In this document: positions 35,178 through 44,004 of the stretch, one piece after another
How the letters are laid out: each line of letters opens with the position of its first letter
How positions within the stretch are numbered: the stretch's first letter is position 1
Origin: Mesorhizobium sp. Z1-4
GTDB lineage: Bacteria > Pseudomonadota > Alphaproteobacteria > Rhizobiales > Rhizobiaceae
DNA: 64,000 nucleotides
Direction of reading: 5' to 3'
Assembly (NCBI RefSeq): GCF_004000235.1
Contig: NZ_RCIO01000001.1
Coordinates: 186,001-250,000, forward strand
Translations under genes and position numbers: made by a program
The notes under the pieces: model-generated
Databases searched by the model: none
What the model saw: only the letters and a program-made list of their open reading frames with translations
Told to the model about the DNA's origin: nothing

Positions 35178-35671
35178 ACGAGACGCAAAGTCAAAGGACC
35201 GGGAAATTGGAGAGCGAGAATCTTGCGGGGTTTACGGTGTTCGGCGAACCGGGCGGCTTCGTTCACCGAAACGGGCCGCTGTACATCCGCAACGATGGCG
35301 ACCGGACGTTGCTCAAAATTCTGCTCCAGTCGGTTCACGTCAACCGGCTCGGCGTGGCCAGCGGCGGACTGCTGATGATGATGCTCGACATCACGCTGGG
35401 CACCACCGTGAGCGCCAAGGTAGGTTACGAGGGGATCTGCCCGACCATGCAGATCAACTGCAACCTCGTTGCGATGGCGCGCAAAGGCGACTGGCTCCAC
35501 GGCGAGGCGGAGGTGACACGAGAGACGCGGTCACTCGCATTTGCCACCGGGCGCCTGTTCGTGGACGGCGAGACGATCGCCACGGCAAGCGCAGTTTTCA
35601 AAATCCCGTCATTCGTGCGCGAAGCACAGGACAAAAACGGCAACCGCGCCGTGAGCGCGCGTCAAGCATAA
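35174..35671 (+). CDS. PaaI-like hotdog-fold thioesterase
   Basis: 165 residues from a GTG overlapping the SDR stop (GTGA); the longer open frame lies inside the SDR gene. Hotdog features are [23 protein letters not shown] active-site helix, followed by [16 protein letters not shown] and [10 protein letters not shown]-type strands. It probably hydrolyses an aryl- or acyl-CoA. A thioesterase inside a dioxygenase operon, with a CoA ligase and a CoA transferase in the regulon, suggests that CoA esters occur in the pathway. Confidence 0.86.
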   Translation: MNETQSQRTGKLESENLAGFTVFGEPGGFVHRNGPLYIRNDGDRTLLKILLQSVHVNRLGVASGGLLMMMLDITLGTTVSAKVGYEGICPTMQINCNLVAMARKGDWLHGEAEVTRETRSLAFATGRLFVDGETIATASAVFKIPSFVREAQDKNGNRAVSARQA

Positions 35672-35687
35672 CGAAGGAGGATCGCCG

Positions 35688-37001
35688 ATGGCCACGTCGG
35701 GCAAAACCACGAGTCGACTGCAATCCAATGCGGCTTTCGACGTGAAGGAACTGGAAACGCTAGTCGATGCCGAGAACGGAACAATCGACAGGCGGATTTT
35801 CTGGGACGAGGCAATTTACCAGCTCGAGCTGGAGAAGATATTCGCCCGCTGCTGGCTTTTCGTGGCGCATGAGTCCCAGATCGCCAATCCGGGCGACTTC
35901 CTCACCACCTATATGGGCCAGGACGCGGTGATCGTCTCACGCGGACGGGACGACAAGATCGGCGTGTTTCTCAACTCATGCCCGCATCGCGGCAACAGGG
36001 TCTGCTTCGCGGAAGCCGGCAACGCCCGGCGTTTCACCTGCAACTATCATGGCTGGTCGTTCGGCAATGACGGGCGCCTGCTGGGTGTGCCGGCCGAGGA
36101 TCTGTACGAGGAAACCTGCCCAAGCTTCGCGTCGCAGGACCTCGGCCTGCACCCGGCACGCGTTGCTTCATACAAGGGTCTCGTATTCGCGACGTTCGAC
36201 GAAGAAGCGCCATCACTCGACGACTACCTTGGCGACTTCCGCTGGTATCTCGACATCATTCTCGACAACGACGAAGGCGGAACAGAGTTCCTCGACGGCA
36301 ACATCCGCTCGAACGTCCAGTGCAACTGGAAATATCCGGCGGAAAACTTCATCGGCGATTCCTATCACGCCGCATGGACACACAATTCCGGCGCCCACGG
36401 CATGCTCGGATCGTCCGTTGGCAAGATCAAGCAGGAAAACTCCTACCATGCCAACATGAACGGGCATGGCTGGCAGTTCGGCCTCGACATGGTCGGCAAT
36501 GCGATGGCGCTGGGCGAACAGGATATCATCGACTACCTGAAAGCACGCGAAGAAGAAGTTGCCGAACGGCTGGGCAAAATACGCTCCCGCATGGTCGGCT
36601 CGGTAGCGTCGGCCACAGTCTTTCCAAACCTGTCGTTCCTGCCCGGGCACAGCACGTTTCGCACCTGGATGCCGAAGGGGCCGCACACCACGGAGATCAA
36701 TACCTGGGTGCTGGTCAACAAGTCGGCCAGCTACGAGATCAAGGAGAAATACCGCAAGGGTGTCATGCGCACCTTCTCGCCGTCCGGCGTGTTCGAGATG
36801 GACGACGGCGAAAACTGGGAGCATGCGACCCAGGTTAATGTCGGCGTCGTCACCCGTCGGCAGAAACTTCATTACGGGCTGGGGCTGAACAGCGCGACAG
36901 AGCACCCGGAACTGAAGGGCGCGGTTCATCTGCGCAAGTACAACGATGCCAACCAGCGGGCATTTTACCGCCGCTGGCTCGAACTGATGATCGCGCCCTA
37001 A
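35688..37001 (+). CDS. Aromatic-ring-hydroxylating dioxygenase alpha subunit (Rieske oxygenase)
   Basis: 437 residues with GAAGGAGG upstream. Rieske centre: C98-x-H100 ([12 protein letters not shown]) and C118-x2-H121 ([14 protein letters not shown]). Mononuclear iron site: [16 protein letters not shown], with bridging Asp about 224, H227 and H232. Length and layout match the biphenyl/naphthalene/cinnamate-type dioxygenases. It adds both atoms of O2 to the aromatic ring of a still unknown substrate; the MhpB-like partner points to a phenylpropionate- or cinnamate-like acid. Confidence 0.95.
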   Translation: MATSGKTTSRLQSNAAFDVKELETLVDAENGTIDRRIFWDEAIYQLELEKIFARCWLFVAHESQIANPGDFLTTYMGQDAVIVSRGRDDKIGVFLNSCPHRGNRVCFAEAGNARRFTCNYHGWSFGNDGRLLGVPAEDLYEETCPSFASQDLGLHPARVASYKGLVFATFDEEAPSLDDYLGDFRWYLDIILDNDEGGTEFLDGNIRSNVQCNWKYPAENFIGDSYHAAWTHNSGAHGMLGSSVGKIKQENSYHANMNGHGWQFGLDMVGNAMALGEQDIIDYLKAREEEVAERLGKIRSRMVGSVASATVFPNLSFLPGHSTFRTWMPKGPHTTEINTWVLVNKSASYEIKEKYRKGVMRTFSPSGVFEMDDGENWEHATQVNVGVVTRRQKLHYGLGLNSATEHPELKGAVHLRKYNDANQRAFYRRWLELMIAP

Positions 37002-37015
37002 GGAGACCGGCAGCA

Positions 37016-38239
37016 ATGACATTGCCGCTTGCGGGCATACGCATCCTCGATTTGACGCGCGTCCTCGCCGGGCCGTGGGCCACGCAGCTGCTGGCCGACC
37101 TGGGCGCGGAGGTCATCAAGATCGAGCGACCGGGCGTGGGCGATGAAACGCGCTCGGCCGGGCCGCCCTTTCTCAAAGCCCGCGACGGCTCCGACACGCG
37201 CGATGCCGCCTACTATCTCAGCGCCAATCGCGGAAAGAAGTCCGTTGCGGTCGATATCGCCTCGGCCCCGGGACAGGAGCTGATCCGCCAGCTTGCCGGA
37301 ACATGCGACATATTCATCGAAAATTTCATGGTCGGAAAGCTGGCTGAGTACGGGCTCGACTATGCCAGTTTGCGCAGCTCCAAGCCCGACCTGATCTACT
37401 GTTCCATCACCGGCTTCGGCCAGACAGGGCCATACCGCAACCATCCCGGATACGATTTCGTATTCCAGGCCATGGGCGGGATGATGAGCATTACGGGCGA
37501 AGCGGGCGGCACGCCCCAGAAAGTTGGCGTGGCTTTCGCCGACCTGATGACAGGCATGTATGCCTCGACCGCGGTACTCGCCGCGCTGCGGCATCGCGAC
37601 AAGTGCGGCCAGGGCCAGCATATCGACCTGGCGCTGCTAGATGCGCAGGTGGCGGCGCTGGCAAACATGAATATGAACTATCTGATCTCGGAGCGGGTTC
37701 CGAAGCGGATGGGCAATGCCCACGCCAATCTGGTGCCGTATCAGGTGTTTCAGTGTGCGGACGGCGACGTGGTTGTGGCCGCCGGTAACGACAATCTCTT
37801 CCGCGGCCTGTGCCGCGGTCTGGAGCGCGCCGACCTCGCCGCCGATCCGCGTTTTCGTACCAACCCCGACCGGGTGAGAAACCGCGAAGCGCTGATATCG
37901 ATCCTTCAGGGCATCTTTGCTGTACGGCCGGCGGCAGAATGGGTTGGCCGCCTGCGCGAGCAGTCGGTTCCGGTCGCGCCGATAAACGATCTCAGCCAGG
38001 TGTTCGAGGATCCGCAGGTGGTCAGCCGCGCGATGAAGGTCACTGTCGAGCACCCTGCGGCGGGGTCCGTGCCGCTTGTGGCCAACCCGATCCGGCTTTC
38101 CGAAACGCCGATCGCCTACGACGTGCCGCCGCCCATGCTTGGCGAACATACCAGCGCGGTACTTGCTGGTCTTCTTGGGCTGTCAGACCCGCAGATTGCC
38201 GAGCTCGCCGCGCAGAAAATCGTTCAGCTCGGCAACTGA
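37016..38239 (+). CDS. CaiB/BaiF class III CoA-transferase
   Basis: 407 residues. N-terminal ILDLTRVLAGPWATQLLADL and GAEVIKIERPGVGDETRSAG are the family signature; the catalytic Asp is in GVAFADLMTGMYASTAVLAA. C-terminal PVAPINDLSQVFEDPQV is also typical. Moves CoA between carboxylic acids without free CoA. Starts 14 bp after the alpha-subunit gene. Such a gene is not part of textbook hca/mhp pathways, so the acid may be handled as a CoA ester. Confidence 0.92.
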   Translation: MTLPLAGIRILDLTRVLAGPWATQLLADLGAEVIKIERPGVGDETRSAGPPFLKARDGSDTRDAAYYLSANRGKKSVAVDIASAPGQELIRQLAGTCDIFIENFMVGKLAEYGLDYASLRSSKPDLIYCSITGFGQTGPYRNHPGYDFVFQAMGGMMSITGEAGGTPQKVGVAFADLMTGMYASTAVLAALRHRDKCGQGQHIDLALLDAQVAALANMNMNYLISERVPKRMGNAHANLVPYQVFQCADGDVVVAAGNDNLFRGLCRGLERADLAADPRFRTNPDRVRNREALISILQGIFAVRPAAEWVGRLREQSVPVAPINDLSQVFEDPQVVSRAMKVTVEHPAAGSVPLVANPIRLSETPIAYDVPPPMLGEHTSAVLAGLLGLSDPQIAELAAQKIVQLGN

Positions 38240-38276
38240 ACCGATCCGCAGCATTGTGAACAGGGAACTGGCCTAG

Positions 38277-39275
38277 ATGCCGATTGTCACACTGGCTTTT
38301 ACCAATGGCGAAAAGGTTCGTTGCGAAGTTCCGCGCGGCCAGACGATCCTCGAGGCGGCACAGGCGGCCGGTATCGTACTGGCCAAGGAATGCGAAAACG
38401 GCGCGTGCCAAACATGCCGCGGCACACTCAGGTCCGGGCAGGTTGAGGAACTCGACGTTACCGAACTTTCCGAAGAGGATTTCGATGCCGGGGCCGTGCT
38501 GGTGTGCTCAACCGGGCCGCTGAGCGACGCCGAAATCGAATTTCCCTATGCACCCGAGGAGCTGATAACACCTGCACCGCATCAAATGACCGTACAGGAC
38601 GTCACGCTCTTGAGCCCGACAACGGCCCGGCTTCGCGGGCAGTTGCCGCGCAGAAACGACTTTCGCTTCCGGCCGGGCCAATACGTCAACATCTCTCTGC
38701 CGGGCCTGCAGGCAAAACGCTCCTATTCGATGGCCAGCCCGCCTTCAGACCCGCGCAATGTCGAATTTCACATCAGGCTGCTCCCTGGCGGGCTGATGTC
38801 GGCTTACGTGACGGACGAGGCAGCGCCAGGGGCAACCCTGGATATTGTCGGGCCATACGGCGCCTTCTATCTGCGCGAGGCGGACGGGCCGGCGGTGATG
38901 ATTGCGGGTGGCACGGGGCTGGCGCCAATGATTTCGATGCTGCGCGCCCTGGCGCAACGCAATGCGACCCGGCGCATCGCACTCTATTACGGCGTCACAC
39001 GTTTCGAGGATTTATACGGGCTCGATGAGCTTGAGGGACTGAAGGCGCGCCTGCCGGGGCTTTCCGTGCATTGCGCGGTGGCGGAAGCCGACAACCGATG
39101 GACCGGCCGGACCGGCTATGTCACCGATCTTTTGTCGGGGCCGGACCTGCCGCCAGCCGAACAGGTCTATGTCTGCGGGCCGCCGGCAATGATGCACGCT
39201 GTCCGCGATCTGATCGCGCAACGGTTCGCCGCCGATGTGGACGTCTTCTACGAGGAATTCGCTCCGGTTTCCTGA
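38277..39275 (+). CDS. Dioxygenase ferredoxin reductase (N-terminal 2Fe-2S, FAD/NAD domains; BenC-like)
   Basis: 332 residues. The plant-type [2Fe-2S] domain is at the N-terminus: C39, C44, C47 in CENGACQTCRG, and the fourth Cys in LVCSTGPL. The FAD domain has KRSYSMASPP and the NAD domain GGTGLAPMISMLRAL and YVCGPPAMMHAV. This is the class of reductase seen in benzoate or carbazole dioxygenases, which can also reduce a separate ferredoxin. It completes the four-component dioxygenase (reductase, ferredoxin, alpha, beta) and is the last gene of the operon. Confidence 0.93.
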   Translation: MPIVTLAFTNGEKVRCEVPRGQTILEAAQAAGIVLAKECENGACQTCRGTLRSGQVEELDVTELSEEDFDAGAVLVCSTGPLSDAEIEFPYAPEELITPAPHQMTVQDVTLLSPTTARLRGQLPRRNDFRFRPGQYVNISLPGLQAKRSYSMASPPSDPRNVEFHIRLLPGGLMSAYVTDEAAPGATLDIVGPYGAFYLREADGPAVMIAGGTGLAPMISMLRALAQRNATRRIALYYGVTRFEDLYGLDELEGLKARLPGLSVHCAVAEADNRWTGRTGYVTDLLSGPDLPPAEQVYVCGPPAMMHAVRDLIAQRFAADVDVFYEEFAPVS

Positions 39276-39438
39276 GGACGGCCTTATCCCTCATTCACCG
39301 GACAATGGCCCGGTTAGAGCGCGGGCACCCTCGAATTTGGCTCGAGCTGCCGGCAGGCGCCGCCCAAGCTCAAACGGGACCCCGCGACCGGTACGGTGAA
39401 ATGAACCGGCGCCGGTCGACGAAACACAGGCCCGCCGG

Positions 39439-39600
39439 CTATTCGCCCCAGACACCTTTGAGAACCCGCAACCAATTGGCGCGCGACACCATCTCGATGT
39501 CTCCGGCGGAGTAGCCGCGTTTGCGCATTGTCAGCCGGCCGCCGGGCCAAACGGATGTGGCTGCACAACCGGTGCCGCCCCATGCAGACAATCCCTCCCG
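39439..39600 (-). pseudogene. C-terminal remnant of an M19 (membrane/renal) dipeptidase
   Basis: The minus-strand frame ends in LTMRKRGYSAGDIEMVSRAN followed by WLRVLKGVWGE. This is the conserved last helix of M19 dipeptidases (rkRGYs-x2-DI-x4-GxNWLRVL). Upstream, no metal-binding part of the enzyme can be seen and the frame turns into unrecognisable sequence. Only some 30 codons look convincing, so this is a decayed fragment, not a gene. The exact 5' border is arbitrary. Confidence 0.45.
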
Positions 39601-39866
39601 GGCATCGCCAGGCAGACGTTCGACCGGCTTCACCGTCAGCGATTGGTCACAGCATAAACCGACCAGACTTGGCCGCCGATAAATGATCGGACGGCTGGCA
39701 AGGTTCGGCGCGGCTCGTTGAGCCATCTATGCGCGAAATGTCACCGCGCGAACCTTCACTGAAAGGCGACGCCGAAAGAAGCGCACCCGCAAAGCTACAG
39801 GCATAGCGCCAGGCAACAACATAAGCACACAAAACCACGTATTCGAACGTTAAGTTCCGTTGACTC

Positions 39867-39896
39867 TTGATGTATTGTGAGCAATGTTGTGATAAT
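39867..39896 (+). promoter_or_regulatory. Promoter of polyamine-type importer operon with box in the spacer
   Basis: TTGATG (39867-39872) and GATAAT (39891-39896) are separated by 18 bp. The spacer is exactly TATTGTGAGCAATGTTGT, which matches the box at 45882-45899 at 14 of 18 positions. A regulator bound in the spacer would block RNA polymerase; the DeoR-type gene at 44964 lies between the two boxes. Confidence 0.5.
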
Positions 39897-39923
39897 ATGT
39901 TCATTTGGGAGGGGTTACGGTAG

Positions 39924-40832
39924 ATGACGCATGCCATTCCCAATGGCGGTTCGCTGCAACTAGGGCGGCTGGGCCACAAAACGGTTGGCCTGCTCCTGGT
40001 TTCACCGGCAGCACTGTTCCTGCTGGCGTTTTTCATTATCCCCAACCTGCTTCTCGTGGCCTACAGCTTCACTGCTCAGATGCGTGATGGCGTACTTGTT
40101 ACCGGGCTTAACCTGGAAAACTACCGGCGCGCCTTCGAGGTCGATCTTTACTGGCGGGTTTTGCTTCGCACGGTGCGCGTAGCTGTAACGGCGAGCGTGG
40201 TTGCGGCATTCTTCGCTTATCCGCTTGCCATGGTGATTTCGCAGCGCGGACGCTTCGCCAAGATCGTGACCCTTGTCGTGGTTGCGCCGCTGCTGGTGAA
40301 CGTGGTGATCCGTTCCTATGCCTGGGCGCAGCTGCTCAGCCGCCAGGGCGCGCTGAACTGGGTTCTGGATCAGGCGGGGATCGCGGAGAACGCACCCCAG
40401 CTTCTTTATACCGAATGGGCCGTTCTGATCGCCTCGGTGCATGTCTTCCTGCCGTTTCTGGTGCTGCCGCTTGCCTCGGCGATGGAGAAAGTGCCGAGCA
40501 CCGTGGTCGACGCGGCGCGCGTTGCCGGTGCAACGCCCTTTGCCGTTTTCCGGCGCATCATCCTGCCGCTCAGCCTGCCCGGCCTCGTCGTCGGCATGTC
40601 GCTGGTTTTCTCGCTGACCGCCGCCGCCTACGTGACCCCGCAGATCCTCGGCGGCAATTTTGCACCGCTGGTTGGCACACTCATCGAACAACAGGTGCTC
40701 AGTCTGAACGACTGGCCCTTCGGCGCGGCTCTCGCGACGCTCCTTATCCTCACCGTTCTCACGGTCAACCTGGTATTCCTCAAAGCTGTCGAACGCAGGA
40801 CGTCGTCCTGGACGGCCGGAGCACGCGAATGA
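39924..40832 (+). CDS. Spermidine/putrescine-type ABC transporter permease (PotB-like)
   Basis: 302 residues with GGAGGGG upstream. Six helices; first helix VGLLLVSPAALFLLAFFIIP. The region from SYAWAQLLSRQGALNWVLDQ through MEKVPSTVVDAARVAGATPF to AVFRRIILPLSLPGLVVGMS (EAA loop) is typical of PotB. First gene of a five-gene plus-strand operon (permease, permease, SBP, ATPase, racemase-like). Substrates of this subfamily include polyamines, amino acids and other small cations or acids. Confidence 0.92.
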   Translation: MTHAIPNGGSLQLGRLGHKTVGLLLVSPAALFLLAFFIIPNLLLVAYSFTAQMRDGVLVTGLNLENYRRAFEVDLYWRVLLRTVRVAVTASVVAAFFAYPLAMVISQRGRFAKIVTLVVVAPLLVNVVIRSYAWAQLLSRQGALNWVLDQAGIAENAPQLLYTEWAVLIASVHVFLPFLVLPLASAMEKVPSTVVDAARVAGATPFAVFRRIILPLSLPGLVVGMSLVFSLTAAAYVTPQILGGNFAPLVGTLIEQQVLSLNDWPFGAALATLLILTVLTVNLVFLKAVERRTSSWTAGARE

Positions 40833-41620
40833 TTGTCCGCCCCAGCCTGCTGAGTATCGTCACGGTACTCATTCTGGGATTGATCATCGCGCCGCTGATC
40901 GTGCCTGTGATGATGTCGATCTCCGACACGCCCTATATGACCTTTCCACCAGTCGGCTTCACGCTTGACTGGTACGTCAAGGTTCTGTCGGATACGGAGG
41001 TCCACACCAGCCTCATCGTTTCGCTTAATCTTGCCGTTACGGCGACGGTCGGCGCATTGCTGCTTGGCCTGTCATGCGCGATGGGACTCGTGCGCTATCG
41101 CTTTCCCGGGCGCAATCTGATCCTCGGCCTCGTTATTTCGCCGCTCATCGTCCCACTGCTCGTCACCGGGCTCGCGCTGCTGCAGTTCTTTTCGCAGATG
41201 GGCAGCCGCTGGACGTTTGCACATCTTGCGATTGGGCACATCCTGATCTGCCTGCCTTATGTCGTGCGCATGGTCTCGGCCAGTCTGCTGCTCATAAATC
41301 CCGACCTGGAAAACGCAGCGCGGGTAATGGGTGCCAATCCCTGGCAGACTTTCTGGCGTGTTGTCTGGCCGCAAATCAAGCCCGGCGTTGCTTCGGGAAC
41401 GGTCTTCGCCTTCATCGTTTCGTTCGATGATTTTCCGATATCGATGTGGCTCAGCGACGCGACCCAGTTCCCGCTGCCGTTATTCCTGCAGACGGCAATA
41501 TCCCGCTACTTCGATCCCAGTATCGCAGCGATTTCGACGCTGATGATCATTTTCGCGATCTTCCTGATCATGGTCCTGGAACTTCTCCTGGGCGTTCGGG
41601 TCAGGAAAATCGCGGGATGA
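40829..41620 (+). CDS. Spermidine/putrescine-type ABC transporter permease (PotC-like)
   Basis: 263 residues from an ATG overlapping the previous stop (ATGA); the frame is open far upstream inside the PotB-like gene but those starts are spurious. Helices include VTVLILGLIIAPLIVPVMMS; the PotC-type segment SFDDFPISMWLSDATQFPLP and the EAA-loop NPDLENAARVMGANPWQTFW are clear. Partner of the PotB-like permease. Confidence 0.92.
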   Translation: MIVRPSLLSIVTVLILGLIIAPLIVPVMMSISDTPYMTFPPVGFTLDWYVKVLSDTEVHTSLIVSLNLAVTATVGALLLGLSCAMGLVRYRFPGRNLILGLVISPLIVPLLVTGLALLQFFSQMGSRWTFAHLAIGHILICLPYVVRMVSASLLLINPDLENAARVMGANPWQTFWRVVWPQIKPGVASGTVFAFIVSFDDFPISMWLSDATQFPLPLFLQTAISRYFDPSIAAISTLMIIFAIFLIMVLELLLGVRVRKIAG

Positions 41621-41654
41621 GAATACCGATGAAACACCAATGGAGGAACAACCA

Positions 41655-42725
41655 ATGAGCAGAGTTAATCGCCGGACATTCGGCAAACTTGTATTGGGTG
41701 CCGGCGCTGTTGCACCTGTGTATTTCAGCAAGAACGCCTGGGCACAGGACAAAACCATCACCATTGGCATCTGGGGAGGAAGCCAGGGCGAGTTCATCAA
41801 GAAGAACGTCATCCCGGCATTTCAGGCGGACTTCGGCTGCACCGTGCTGGCCGAAGAGGGTGCGACGCTGAGCAACGTCTCAAAGATGCGCGCGACCCAG
41901 AGCAACCCGAAATACTCCGTGATGTTCGTCGACGATGTCGTCGTGTCGCTGTGCAAGGCGGAGGGGCTGACTGAACAGCTGCCGCGCGAAAAGATGCCGG
42001 CGTTGGCCGAGGTCTTTCCGCAGTACATTTACGACGACTACTACGGCACCGGTCTGGGAATCTCGATGGCCAGCCTGTTCCACAACAAAGCCATCACGCC
42101 GCCTGCCTCGTATGCGGATTTGTGGAAGCCGGAATGGGCCGGCAAGATCAAGCTGGTCAGCCCGCGTAACACGCCGGCAATGCTGTTCCTCATTGTCGCG
42201 GCGGCTGTAAAGACCGGCAAGCCGTTCCAGGACGCCCAGTATCTGATCGGTGACGCGTTCGACAAAGTCGCCGAGCTCAAGCCGAACGTACAGAACCTTT
42301 ACGACAGCGGCGTCCAGGCGGCCAATGAAGTTGCGCAGGGACAGGCCGATGTTGGCCTGATCGAGTACTCGAAATACATCTACCCCTACACGGAGAAGGG
42401 CGCTCCCATCGATCTCGGCTTCCCTTCGGAGGGGACGTTCGCCGGTACGAACTGCCAGGTGCTGGTAAAAAATGGCCCCGAGCAGGATCTCGCAGCCGCC
42501 TTTATGAACCGCATGCTGGAGCCTGCGGTGCAGAAACCGCTGTCGGAATATGCGCTTATGGCGCCGCCGGTTAACGGTGTCGAACTGTCCGATACGGCGC
42601 TCAAATACGTAGCTTATCCGGAAAGCGAGATGGCGAGACGCAATTTGTTCACGCCAGACTGGGCGTTCATCAATCAGCATCGTGCCGACTGGACGGAGCG
42701 CTTTAACCAAATATTCTCGGCGTAA
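41655..42725 (+). CDS. Spermidine/putrescine-type substrate-binding protein (PotD-like), Tat-exported
   Basis: About 356 residues from the ATG at 41655, with TGGAGG eight bases upstream; an ATG five codons earlier overlaps that site. Twin-arginine signal SRVNRRTFGKLVLGAGAVAP and cleavage after AWA. The mature protein shows ITIGIWGGSQGEFIKKNVIP, LFHNKAITPPASYADLWKPE, NTPAMLFLIVAA and YSKYIYPYTEKGAPIDLGFP of the PotD/ThiB/AfuA-like SBP_bac_6/8 class. Tat export means it is folded in the cytoplasm before secretion. Ligand unknown. Confidence 0.92.
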   Translation: MSRVNRRTFGKLVLGAGAVAPVYFSKNAWAQDKTITIGIWGGSQGEFIKKNVIPAFQADFGCTVLAEEGATLSNVSKMRATQSNPKYSVMFVDDVVVSLCKAEGLTEQLPREKMPALAEVFPQYIYDDYYGTGLGISMASLFHNKAITPPASYADLWKPEWAGKIKLVSPRNTPAMLFLIVAAAVKTGKPFQDAQYLIGDAFDKVAELKPNVQNLYDSGVQAANEVAQGQADVGLIEYSKYIYPYTEKGAPIDLGFPSEGTFAGTNCQVLVKNGPEQDLAAAFMNRMLEPAVQKPLSEYALMAPPVNGVELSDTALKYVAYPESEMARRNLFTPDWAFINQHRADWTERFNQIFSA

Positions 42726-42765
42726 ACCAATCCAGCATGATGTTAAGTCTTGCAAGGCCGATACA

Positions 42766-42800
42766 TGATCACGATGGGTCGTCTCGACCTGTCGTGATCA
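42766..42800 (+). other. Two-part hairpin between SBP and ATPase genes
   Basis: Outer arms TGATCACGA (42766-42774) and TCGTGATCA (42792-42800) are perfect. Inside, GGTCG-TCT-CGACC (42777-42789) forms a second stem separated by symmetric TG/TG mismatches. A 35-nt hairpin in the 115-bp gap after the SBP gene, without a U-run. Confidence 0.68.
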
Positions 42801-42840
42801 ACCTCAAAATCGTTTCCAGCACGTGATCGGGGAAATGCAG

Positions 42841-44004
42841 GTGTCTATTTCTCCCAATCACGTGCCGGAGGCACGTAGCGGCAGCGGTTTGCTCAGCGTC
42901 CGCAATCTCACAAAGAGCTATGGCGCGCTCACGGTCGTCAGCGACGTTTCGCTGACGGTCGAGCGCGGCAAGATCCTTGCTCTGCTCGGGCCATCGGGCT
43001 GTGGCAAGACCACTCTGCTGAAAATGATCGCCGGGCTGACGGGACCGTCGGCCGGCGAAATCACCGTAGACGGTGAGCCCCTGGGCGGAGTACCCACGCA
43101 TCGGCGCCGGTTCGGAATGCTTTTTCAGAACTATGCGCTGCTCCCGCATCTCAACGTCATGTCGAACGTGGCTTTCGGCCTCGAGATGCAGGGCTTTCCC
43201 AAAGCCGACATCCAGCCCCGCGTATACAGCGCACTCAGCCGCGTCGAACTGTCTGAGTATGCAAAGCGCATGCCTCATGAATTGTCTGGCGGCCAGCAGC
43301 AACGCGTCGCGCTGGCCAGGGCGCTGGTATACGAGCCGCGGCTTCTCTTGCTGGACGAGCCCTTTGCAGCTCTTGACAAAAAACTGCGCGAGAGCATGCA
43401 GCTGGAGCTGCGGTCGATCTGCAATCAGCTCGAGCTGACGACAATACTCGTCACCCACGACCAGGACGAAGCCCTAACGCTGGCCGACGAGATTGCCGTC
43501 ATGCGTGACGGTCGCATCGAGCAGATCGGCGTATCGCGCGATATCTACGAACGTCCTCGGACGCCCTTCGTCGCTGATTTCGTCGGCAAGTCCAATTTCT
43601 TTCCGGGAACAGTTGTCGGCCGCGATGGTTCAATGGTTTCGGTACGGACCGAAGACGGCGTCACCCTGCAGGCAGAATGCGTCGTCCCGATCGATGCCGA
43701 TGTTGATACTGTTTTGGCCGCGGTCAGGCCAGAAGCGATCTCGCTGCTGCCTCCCGGTACTGCGCCCCAAGGAAATCACGCTGTGGGCGAAATTCGCCAG
43801 GTCGTGTTCAGGGGATCAACAATAACGACGATCCTGGCGCTGGCGGACAATGCCGAATTTGTGTGTTCGACGCCGGCCGGAAGCCTGGAGAGGCTTCCGA
43901 AAGTCGGCGAGCGATGGGTGGCTTGCTGGCCGGTATCGCGAACGATCGCCATGCCGCAGCAAAAACCGCAGTCCCCGGAGAATAGAACGAATGCAACTGC
44001 TTAG
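42841..44004 (+). CDS. Spermidine/putrescine-type ABC transporter ATP-binding protein (PotA-like)
   Basis: About 387 residues. Start uncertain: GTG 42841 has GGGGA at the best distance, while ATG 42835 sits directly on that site and GTG 42823 lacks one. Motifs: Walker A GPSGCGKTT, MLFQNYALLPHLNVM, signature LSGGQQQRVALARALVYEPR, Walker B LLLLDEPFAALDKKLR and switch His VTHDQDEALTLADEIAV. The C-terminal TOBE-type domain has AAVRPEAISLLPPG. Energises the PotBC-like permeases. The last 14 bases overlap the racemase-like gene. Confidence 0.92.
   Translation: MSISPNHVPEARSGSGLLSVRNLTKSYGALTVVSDVSLTVERGKILALLGPSGCGKTTLLKMIAGLTGPSAGEITVDGEPLGGVPTHRRRFGMLFQNYALLPHLNVMSNVAFGLEMQGFPKADIQPRVYSALSRVELSEYAKRMPHELSGGQQQRVALARALVYEPRLLLLDEPFAALDKKLRESMQLELRSICNQLELTTILVTHDQDEALTLADEIAVMRDGRIEQIGVSRDIYERPRTPFVADFVGKSNFFPGTVVGRDGSMVSVRTEDGVTLQAECVVPIDADVDTVLAAVRPEAISLLPPGTAPQGNHAVGEIRQVVFRGSTITTILALADNAEFVCSTPAGSLERLPKVGERWVACWPVSRTIAMPQQKPQSPENRTNATA

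Larger units (their letters stand above)
39276..39923. other. 648-bp intergenic region with a gene remnant and a promoter
   Basis: No intact gene. The first 300 bp hold a minus-strand fragment resembling the end of an M19 dipeptidase (39439-39600). The last 200 bp are AT-rich and carry the promoter of the polyamine-type importer operon. No terminator with a U-run was found after the reductase gene; only a weak ACCGG/CCGGT pair at about 39297-39315. The region is a junction between two unrelated catabolic units. Confidence 0.5.
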
